This document shows positions 6,702-12,265 of a stretch of 12,265 nucleotides of DNA, one piece after another. Position 1 is the stretch's first letter. The number at the start of each line of letters is the position of its first letter. The DNA comes from an uncultured delta proteobacterium (GTDB lineage Bacteria > Desulfobacterota > WTBG01 > CAIYCZ01), in the NCBI GenBank assembly GCA_903924805.1, contig CAIYCZ010000135.1, positions 1 to 12,265 of the forward strand, in the 5' to 3' direction. Below the pieces are notes generated by a model that was given only the letters and a program-made list of their open reading frames with translations, was not told the origin of the DNA and did no database searches. The translations under genes and the position numbers were made by a program.

Positions 6702-6725
6702 TTTTCTAACTTGAAAATTATTTGT
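6694..6725 (+). terminator. 13-bp perfect stem overlapping the FAD gene stop codon
   Basis: acaaataattttc (6694-6706) and gaaaattatttgt (6713-6725) are exact reverse complements around the loop taactt, and the TAA stop (6699-6701) is in the left arm. The stem is almost all A/T and lacks a following T-run, so it is an atypical terminator. It could instead protect the mRNA 3' end or be a repeat end. Confidence 0.5.
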
Positions 6726-7082
6726 ATCCTGCTGCAGGGTTACAAAAACCCCTCCCCTTGGAGAGGCCGTTTCGCAATACCAGTTTAGGTAGCCGCAAGC
6801 TTTAGCCTTCTTTTGTTAGCTGTCTGATATTTCACTATGTTATGTTGCCTGAAGGCTGCGGCTACAATTTTGTTTTCAAATTATGAAACAGTATCGGATG
6901 GGTGAGGGAGATTTATTCACCATTCCCTTCATCACTTCCCATCGAGGGAAGGGAAATACTTTTGCCATATGATTTAACCTGCAAGACCCTCTACAAATCC
7001 CCTTTGGTAAATGGGGATTTTAAATGTGCAGACGCCCCGCAGCCTCTGCTGCAGGGTAATTCACTAACAGAAAGAGAACACA
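6702..7082. repeat. 380-bp non-coding mosaic of dyad repeats between converging operons
   Basis: No credible gene is present. Dyads seen: gtagccgca (6789-6797) with tgcggctac (6857-6865), extended by agccttc (6804-6810) with gaaggct (6851-6857); ttcccttc (6923-6930) with gaagggaa (6948-6955); and aaatcccc (6995-7002) with ggggattt (7013-7020). The 12-mer ctgctgcagggt occurs near both edges (6729-6740 and 7046-7057). These resemble several dispersed intergenic repeat families inserted side by side. The last dyad may end minus-strand transcription from the AOR operon, though it has no T-run. Confidence 0.55.
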
Positions 7083-7802
7083 TTAAAACTGGGTAACAAG
7101 AGACAGGTGGGCAAGTTCTTTTCCGATTGTTTTGGTTAACATTGCGTCGCCAATTGAGTCCCGTGCCCGGAAAGTCTCTCGTATAGCCTCTTTCCGCGCA
7201 TTCAATCCCTTCATGTACTCCGCAGGACTCGATTCTTCCTTCTTCCAGAGGTCAATGTAGACCTTGAGGTAATCCAGGAGCAGGCTGAGAATCCTTTCCT
7301 GATTTTCCTTGTTTGCATCAGCCTCTGCAGTGAGGAGATAGGGTGAAGCAAGAGCCCGGAACCAGTTTTCACTCCTCACCTTCGCGGGAGGGAAGTGCTC
7401 AAGACCTTGATGGTAGATGTCCTCCAGGGGGACGAGGTACTTCTCCAGGTAGGCGAGATCGCGAATGCAATCAGCCAGCGGGTAGAGGTCGACGATAAAA
7501 AAGCTCCCCTTTGCGCTTTCAGCCCAGTAGCTGGAATAGAGGGGCAGTGCGTAGTCATCCTCGGGCCATATCATGAGTGCATAGGACATGAGCTTTTCGC
7601 GGAAAGACCCGACCCCGAATGCTATCTTCTCCAGCTTTGGCGCCCGGTAGAGGTACTTAAACCCTGTGTACCCTTCGCCCTTCTGCTCCCAGAGCGGCTT
7701 GATGTCATACCCCCGGTACTCCTCCATGACCGTTCCGCCGAATTCTTTTAACACCTCCTGCACTTTTTCAGTATACGGTGGGAATGAATACTCTTCGCCC
7801 AT
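7083..7802 (-). CDS. Ferredoxin-dependent bilin reductase-like protein (PcyA/FDBR superfamily)
   Basis: This 239-aa soluble protein has the length of PcyA (about 248 aa) and aligns with it by eye in three blocks. The first is WPEDDYALPLYSSYW...FFIVDLYPL (79-109), against FPEPLYGLPLFGCD...AIADLSP. The second is SPYLLTAE (153-160). The third is a C-terminal helix FRARDSIGDAMLTKTIGKELA (211-231), against QKNDKTRRVLEKAFGEAWA. PcyA reduces biliverdin using ferredoxin. The PcyA catalytic residues E76, H88 and D105 fall at G63, A75 and Y92 in this ungapped alignment, so the usual biliverdin chemistry may be lost, or the substrate may differ as in red chlorophyll catabolite reductase. AGGAGG sits 7 bases before the ATG. 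It is last in the AOR operon, after a 111-base gap. The family call is from memory of sequences, not a search. Confidence 0.6.
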   Translation of the reverse strand: MGEEYSFPPYTEKVQEVLKEFGGTVMEEYRGYDIKPLWEQKGEGYTGFKYLYRAPKLEKIAFGVGSFREKLMSYALMIWPEDDYALPLYSSYWAESAKGSFFIVDLYPLADCIRDLAYLEKYLVPLEDIYHQGLEHFPPAKVRSENWFRALASPYLLTAEADANKENQERILSLLLDYLKVYIDLWKKEESSPAEYMKGLNARKEAIRETFRARDSIGDAMLTKTIGKELAHLSLVTQF

Positions 7803-7913
7803 ACTGGTTCCTCCTGCTATTGAATTAATAAAAAAGGGGATAGATTTATTTGATGCTGCACATACGCTTGTTTTTTGCAGAATAATACATATTCAAAAAA
7901 ACAGCAATCTCTT

Positions 7914-8303
7914 TTAACATTCTGCAGGCGTCGGCAAAATTACCCCCTTAATTAAATAAATGAAAGCGGTCATATAGGCGAATGTTTTTGGAATCATGAA
8001 GAGTCCGAACAGGGGATTTACGGGGATAAAAGCCAGCGTGAGAACAAAGAATAGAAATGAGAAAACAAAACTGACGCCAATAATAAATAATACCCGCTCC
8101 TGAGTTGCCTGTATAAGGTCTGTTGTTTGAGAGCGGCCATTCCTTGAACAGCGTATCAGTTTTCCCACGGTCATAAGACCAGAGATGATGAAAATAATTA
8201 TGTGCGGGGCCCAGATCGCTATGTCGTAATTGATTCCCGGGATGGCGCTGAAAGGTTCTCCATGGTTATTCCTTCCCCAGTTTTTCTTTGCTCTCGAGTT
8301 CAT
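7914..8303 (-). CDS. Small membrane protein with MIPKTxAYM signature, AOR-associated; probable 5' frameshift
   Basis: The open frame covers about 115 confident residues with three hydrophobic segments: NYDIAIWAPHIIIFIISGLM, RVLFIIGVSFVFSFLFFVL and FGLFMIPKTFAYMTAFIYLI. The last two match the final two helices of the membrane protein at 4584-5327. The start is a problem. The first in-frame ATG is at 8303, 35 bases inside the AOR gene and without a good ribosome site. A well-placed ATG at 8263 follows GGGGAAGG by 7 bases and the AOR stop by 2 bases, but is out of frame and stops after 14 codons. One extra C in the cct at 8257-8255 would give MENPFSAIPG and join the frames. I list the longer ATG frame; the product is probably a membrane anchor or electron-transfer partner of the AOR (inference). 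Confidence 0.6.
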   Translation of the reverse strand: MNSRAKKNWGRNNHGEPFSAIPGINYDIAIWAPHIIIFIISGLMTVGKLIRCSRNGRSQTTDLIQATQERVLFIIGVSFVFSFLFFVLTLAFIPVNPLFGLFMIPKTFAYMTAFIYLIKGVILPTPAEC

Positions 8304-10335
8304 CGGCAACACTCTTGAGACCAAGAGCTTCCAGCGTACTCCGCTTGGGCCAGCCACTTTCCGTGTCCCAGCCTTCCAGGGTATAGTACCTGGTTTTAAA
8401 TTCCTCAAACTGCGCCCTGTCTATCAGTCGGCCACCTACAGGATTATACACCCACTGACCATTCTCGTTTACCGGCATGACGAATTTAACCGTGTTTAGT
8501 TTATCATAAATATAATCGGCAAACTGCACCATGTCGCGGTGCCGGCCTTGCAGCGTCCAGATGGCATTATCAAGGGTCCAGATTTTTCTGCCCAGCTCAA
8601 TGCTTTCAGCAAAACTCAGGTTTTTACCTGTTACCGCATGGTAGAATTTCGGCTCTCCTTCACCGGTAATGCCTTTATAGTCCTTGGCTGCCCAATTGAA
8701 AAAGTCAGGATACTGAAAGTCACAAAAAAGAGCAGACTGTATCCAGAACCGGCTATAGTGCCGGTGCCAGGCCACGAGCTTGCACATGTGCTCCGAATAC
8801 ATGTTCCCATCGCTGTAATCAAGCATTAGAGGATCATCTTCGAAAGGCGGCATTTTCTCGGAAAATATCTTTACAAAGTCTTCGGCTGACACAGGTTTTT
8901 CACTGGTAAGAGTTGGTATCATAGCGAGAGGAGAAAAACCGTGCTCATTGATATCTCGGTCACCCAGGATACTTCCATAGCCCCATTCGAGGGATCCCCG
9001 CGGGTCATAGTGCATTCCCAATCCCCAGTAACAATTGTTAAGCAAACCCGTTTTCTGATCTTCATCCAACCTGCCCCAGCGCTCGGCTGCCCTGGTGAAC
9101 CCCTCTGCCATGTCATCACCGATCCCTTTCCGGTAGGCTATCATCTCCATCAATTGTTCAATAAACTCATTTCCTCCTAATTTATCGAAAGGAAGATCAC
9201 AATCAATTTGTTTGCCCTGGCCAAGGACACCCATTTTATACAGATCTCTAAGGTACAGGATACCTGTTTCCAGCTCAGCAACATTTATTCCGTATTTCTG
9301 AGCGAGATCCGCTGCCTGTTTTTGGGGATCCGGCGTCTCACCGGAAGGAGGAACCTTAAGCTGACTTGGCGAGTAATAATAAGATTCTTTGCAGCTTGAG
9401 TCGTTACCAAGGGGAGGGTTATACCTGGATCGGCAACCAGCCTGACAGCCCATGCATGCCTGAGGCCTTGACTGCTTTGGCCTCTCCCAGGTGACGAGCG
9501 GGGAAGGAAATGATCTGAGATTCGAAGGCATGGTTGCCCACATAGCCTTTGAAGCATCAAACGTATTTAATGGAAACGTGAAGTTTTCAATTGCCCATAT
9601 GCGGGCTTCAAACAGGGCCTTGGGATGAGCAACAGCGATATTCCCCGTCCCTATCACGCTTATTGCCTTGAGATTTTTAGAGCCCCACACGCCGCCGAAG
9701 CCGCCCTGCCCGGAGGCATTGCCGGCATCATGAATGATACTGGCAACCCTGCATAAATTTTCTCCGGCAGGACCAATGCACAGGACTGCGGGCTGCTGCG
9801 TGGTCCGCGCATCACTCCCGCTCCGGGGGTTGTACCAGGTGCCATAGTGGCCGCTTCCTGCAACATAATTCCAGATTGCCTTCTGTGACTCCCAGGTGTC
9901 TTTTCCCCACAGCGTCAATTCGTTGCAGTCTCTGATCTGGACATCACCATCCCGGATGTCAATCCATACGGGCTGATCTGCTTTGCCCTCGATGGCCACG
10001 CCGTCCCAGCCGGCCAGTTTCAGCATCACGCCGAACCGTCCGCCAAGGCCGCTCCGGGTAAACCATCCAATGGGATAGGACTGCACCCCGATTCCCTGGA
10101 GTTCTGTTCTCGCGCTGGCTCCCAGGGCCATGGTGCCGGTGAGAGGAGAAGTCATAATGGTCACCACATTGGCCGGATCAAATCCGTCAATAGATTTGTC
10201 TTTAACCAAGTCAAAGAAAATTGCCGACCCGATCCCGTGACCGCCTCCCCACTGCTCATAGTCCTTGGTGTCCAGTGTTGATCTCTCTCTCGTGCTTAAA
10301 TTGATTCGTAAAATTTTTCCTGCGTAACCATTCAT
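8266..10335 (-). CDS. Aldehyde:ferredoxin oxidoreductase family tungsten/molybdenum enzyme
   Basis: This 689-aa catalytic subunit would bind a bis-pyranopterin tungsten (or molybdenum) cofactor and one [4Fe-4S] cluster. The N-terminal AOR domain (1-about 230) shows GGHGIGSAIFFDL (31-43), GRFGVMLKLAGWDGVAIEGK (99-118) and GPAGENLCR...GSKNLKAI (188-225). The cluster ligands are C294, C297 and C301 (CMGCQAGC) plus C538 (ALFCDF). The DPRGS...RD block at 444-461 is the usual pterin-side loop. It is longer than Pyrococcus AOR (about 605 aa); its C-terminus (GWDTESGWPKRSTLEALGL) resembles E. coli YdhV. No signal peptide is present. AAGGAAG precedes the ATG. The Tat ferredoxin lies 77 bases upstream and the membrane gene directly downstream. 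The aldehyde or other substrate is unknown. Confidence 0.92.
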   Translation of the reverse strand: MNGYAGKILRINLSTRERSTLDTKDYEQWGGGHGIGSAIFFDLVKDKSIDGFDPANVVTIMTSPLTGTMALGASARTELQGIGVQSYPIGWFTRSGLGGRFGVMLKLAGWDGVAIEGKADQPVWIDIRDGDVQIRDCNELTLWGKDTWESQKAIWNYVAGSGHYGTWYNPRSGSDARTTQQPAVLCIGPAGENLCRVASIIHDAGNASGQGGFGGVWGSKNLKAISVIGTGNIAVAHPKALFEARIWAIENFTFPLNTFDASKAMWATMPSNLRSFPSPLVTWERPKQSRPQACMGCQAGCRSRYNPPLGNDSSCKESYYYSPSQLKVPPSGETPDPQKQAADLAQKYGINVAELETGILYLRDLYKMGVLGQGKQIDCDLPFDKLGGNEFIEQLMEMIAYRKGIGDDMAEGFTRAAERWGRLDEDQKTGLLNNCYWGLGMHYDPRGSLEWGYGSILGDRDINEHGFSPLAMIPTLTSEKPVSAEDFVKIFSEKMPPFEDDPLMLDYSDGNMYSEHMCKLVAWHRHYSRFWIQSALFCDFQYPDFFNWAAKDYKGITGEGEPKFYHAVTGKNLSFAESIELGRKIWTLDNAIWTLQGRHRDMVQFADYIYDKLNTVKFVMPVNENGQWVYNPVGGRLIDRAQFEEFKTRYYTLEGWDTESGWPKRSTLEALGLKSVADELESKEKLGKE
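8271..8278 (-). promoter_or_regulatory. Strong ribosome binding site for the small membrane gene
   Basis: Minus-strand GGGGAAGG at the 3' end of the AOR gene, 7 bases before ATG 8263. Its quality is the main reason to think that this ATG is the original start and that the short frame behind it is broken. Confidence 0.55.
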
Positions 10336-10412
10336 AGTGTACTTCCTTTATTTTGATTTATTTTAGCGCGGAGAAACTCTCACCGTAAAAAGGATATTAA
10401 CACCATATGAAA

Positions 10413-11096
10413 TTATTCTGTGGTATATCCCAACAATCCCCAGGTCTTATCGCGCAGATTTACATTGTATCCTTCATCCCCTAGCTGAACAGGTATTTCG
10501 GCGGTGAACTGTATTGCCTTCATCGGACAGACGGTTACACAGGCCTGCTTTCCGCCCGGGCCGCCCTGTTCATTCCAGAAAACAGAGCTTGCGCACAGAT
10601 CACATTTCTGGGCGTAAACTTCTTGAAAATTCCAGATTGGCCTGGCCGGTGCGAAGGGACACGCCGTAATGCACGATTTGCAGCCGATGCATTTCCGCTT
10701 GTTCACTGTTCTCACATTGCCATGAAATTTATCAACATGCAGTGCCCCGACAGGACACGCCGCGAGGCAGGCTGGAGCTACACACTGTCTGCACTGCGCT
10801 ATGTTAATGTCATCGGGGAAGGTATTAAACGGGTTTTGAACAATCTGTATCCTGGCAAGCGACAGGCTCTCAAAGCCTTCATGTACCAGAGAGCATGCAA
10901 GCATACACGTCTGGCAGCCCTGGCATTTCTTTGTATCAACAAGAAGATATCCTTTTGAAGCTGCGACACCATTGGGATTTCCGCAACCTCCGAACCCCAC
11001 ACCAATAACGACAATGCCGGAATATTTCAAAAATTCCCGGCGGGAAATTGCTAACCCCGCTCTCTCTGTTTTTTTTCTTTCTGTTTTATCATCCAC
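10413..11096 (-). CDS. Tat-targeted four-cluster [4Fe-4S] ferredoxin lipoprotein, electron-transfer subunit of the AOR (YdhX/DmsB-like)
   Basis: This 227-aa protein carries a textbook twin-arginine signal, SRREFLK (18-24), a hydrophobic core and FGGC with cysteine at 38, so it is probably exported folded and lipid-anchored. The mature part has four complete cluster sets: C58/61/64/68, C102/105/110/114, C136/139/142/146 and C165/168/186/190. This is the DmsB/HybA/NrfC arrangement. It should wire electrons between the AOR active site and a membrane or quinone partner. The start is GTG with GGAGG 8 bases upstream; an overlapping ATG four bases downstream (at 11092) is out of frame. It begins the AOR operon, 62 bases after the DUF1566 gene. 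The pairing of an AOR lacking a signal with a Tat ferredoxin also occurs in the E. coli ydh operon (YdhV, YdhX). Confidence 0.92.
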   Translation of the reverse strand: MDDKTERKKTERAGLAISRREFLKYSGIVVIGVGFGGCGNPNGVAASKGYLLVDTKKCQGCQTCMLACSLVHEGFESLSLARIQIVQNPFNTFPDDINIAQCRQCVAPACLAACPVGALHVDKFHGNVRTVNKRKCIGCKSCITACPFAPARPIWNFQEVYAQKCDLCASSVFWNEQGGPGGKQACVTVCPMKAIQFTAEIPVQLGDEGYNVNLRDKTWGLLGYTTE

Positions 11097-11158
11097 CAGT
11101 AATACCTCCGCGCATGTGTATGTTTTTTACGGAAACAGTATATGATTGGCTGGTTATT

Positions 11159-12265
11159 TTACGACTCGCAGGCATCGCCGGTGCCGTCACCATCAGCGTC
11201 TTTCCCGCACGGGACAAGCGTGATTTCCTTTTCGATCGTCTTCTGCGGGCCATCCCCCAAGGTAATAGGCTCCTGGGTCATTCCCCACGCGTATTCACCT
11301 TCTGCCGGAAATGGCGGCATTTTTTCCGAATTTAATAGTAAGACTAACAAATAATAATCACCAGTTAGACATTTGTCCCGGTAATACGAACATCCCGGGA
11401 CAATCACCGTTAATGGTTTGTCCACATCTATAACAGGGTCAATGATTTGATCATCGCTGGTGCCACCGTCCGGAGGTCTCATGGGTGGGAAGCCGGTCCA
11501 GGTCGCAGTTGAATACAGAAATGCCATAATCTGTTTTGGCTTGACCGTGAGCTTCTCCGGTACCTTGATGGTCACTATCACCTGGTCGCACTGCGGGCAG
11601 AAGTCGGTAACGGGAGGCGACGGTGTGAACTCTGTGCTTTCGCACGGCCCCCAGCATCTGCCGTCATCCGCACAGACTTGGGCACCAGTGGTGGGGGTTA
11701 ATTCATCTGGTGCGGACATGCACTGCCTGGTTTCGCCCGGTGCACAAGCCTCCCGGGAGCCTTCGTCACAGGTGACCTTCGTGGTCGGTCCGGTGCGCAC
11801 GCAACGCACATCCGCTAGGCTAAGAATATGGTTGAACGGCGCAGCACCATTGTCAAACATTACATCTGCAATCCAGGCCGGTTCGTCTGTGGACACGGTA
11901 GATGAACAGGTCTCGAGCGGATGGCCTTGAGCGGCGGGATCCGGTTTATTACAGGTTCCGGTGAGTTCAGGTGGCCAGTAACACCCACCAACGCCAGGAC
12001 CGCCAAATTCCGTTATTACACCACACGCGGGGTCAAGCATGTCTGCCCGGGGGCTGCCCTCTGTCATCGGGCAGTCACCGCCGGTCTCAGTGGCTGGGTT
12101 GCCCCTGACCAAGGTCCTTAACTCGTCGATATTTGGCAGCCGCCAGTCGTCATAGCCGCCCAGCACCAACTCTTCGCAATACCGTCTTGCATCCGGCTGG
12201 GTTACCCCTGTGTCCGCAGTGTTATACGCATCTTTCTGCGGGTCCTGCCAGGTCAGATTCGTAGC
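11159..12265 (-). CDS. DUF1566 (Lcl C-terminal domain) surface protein, 5' end cut by window edge
   Basis: The 368 visible residues remain open to the window edge, so the N-terminus is missing. The first 50 visible residues form a DUF1566 repeat: NLTWQDPQKDAYNTA, then RRYCEEL, then GGYDDWRLPNIDELRTLV. A methionine assigned at TTG 12169 would fall in the middle of this domain and is not a start. After a cysteine-rich stretch (about residues 130-230 visible) comes an uncharacterised beta-rich region. The protein ends with CGKDADGDGTGDACES, a calcium-binding thrombospondin type 3-like D-x-D-x-D-G repeat. These traits fit an exported or outer-surface protein. It lies upstream of the Tat ferredoxin on the same strand, but a functional link with the AOR is not apparent. 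Confidence 0.85.
   Translation of the reverse strand, partial: ATNLTWQDPQKDAYNTADTGVTQPDARRYCEELVLGGYDDWRLPNIDELRTLVRGNPATETGGDCPMTEGSPRADMLDPACGVITEFGGPGVGGCYWPPELTGTCNKPDPAAQGHPLETCSSTVSTDEPAWIADVMFDNGAAPFNHILSLADVRCVRTGPTTKVTCDEGSREACAPGETRQCMSAPDELTPTTGAQVCADDGRCWGPCESTEFTPSPPVTDFCPQCDQVIVTIKVPEKLTVKPKQIMAFLYSTATWTGFPPMRPPDGGTSDDQIIDPVIDVDKPLTVIVPGCSYYRDKCLTGDYYLLVLLLNSEKMPPFPAEGEYAWGMTQEPITLGDGPQKTIEKEITLVPCGKDADGDGTGDACES

Noticed and set aside
6902..7096. 64-codon open frame in the intergenic block
   Set aside because: It runs through dyad repeats, shows no protein-like pattern and has no ribosome site.
10365..10385. gcggagaaactctcac resembling the hairpin word at 69-96
   Set aside because: Similarity is limited to a gapped 12-base stretch and there is no second arm.
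12169..12169. TTG at 12169 as the start of the DUF1566 gene
   Set aside because: The reading frame stays open upstream and encodes the first part of the same domain up to the window edge.

Overview
The window suggests a Gram-negative anaerobe of roughly balanced base composition, most like Desulfobacterota (the former Deltaproteobacteria) or Nitrospirota. This is inferred from gene content: an aldehyde:ferredoxin oxidoreductase (AOR) family enzyme with a Tat-targeted four-cluster ferredoxin, a rubrerythrin-like protein, a REP-type tyrosine transposase carrying a DnaA-like C-terminus, and intergenic dyads of the 'cgcagag/ctctgcg' kind. No rRNA, tRNA or CRISPR array was seen.

Left part (1-4583): an NlpC/P60 lipoprotein (+) converges on a pyridoxamine-phosphate-oxidase-like flavoprotein (-). 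Next come a 69-aa rubrerythrin-like two-helix protein (-) and, divergent from it, a DHA1-type MFS exporter (+). The two divergent genes share a 200-bp spacer in which candidate -35 boxes facing both ways lie on one 11-bp palindrome. A MITE-like dyad follows. Then comes a REP-associated tyrosine transposase (RAYT), bracketed by 26-bp inverted repeats, one of which contains the gene's stop codon.

Central part (4584-6701, +): a seven-helix membrane protein is followed by a geranylgeranyl-reductase/FixC-like FAD oxidoreductase, probably as a two-gene unit. A 13-bp stem overlaps the FAD gene's stop codon. A 380-bp non-coding mosaic of dyad repeats then separates this unit from the opposite-strand operon.

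Right part (7083-12265, read right to left on the minus strand): a DUF1566 surface protein cut by the window edge, a Tat-lipoprotein 4x[4Fe-4S] ferredoxin, a 689-aa tungsten/molybdenum AOR, a small membrane protein, and a protein resembling ferredoxin-dependent bilin reductases (PcyA family). The AOR plus Tat ferredoxin pair recalls ydhV/ydhX of Escherichia coli.

The most unusual signal is that the small membrane protein beside the AOR shares a C-terminal signature (MIPKT-x-AYM with matched surrounding residues) with the seven-helix protein of the facing FAD operon. My working inference is that the two converging operons form one membrane-associated redox module: AOR, ferredoxin, bilin-reductase-like protein, FAD oxidoreductase and two related membrane proteins. 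The substrate is unknown. The small membrane gene appears to have a frameshift just after its best start codon, either a real lesion or a one-base sequence error.
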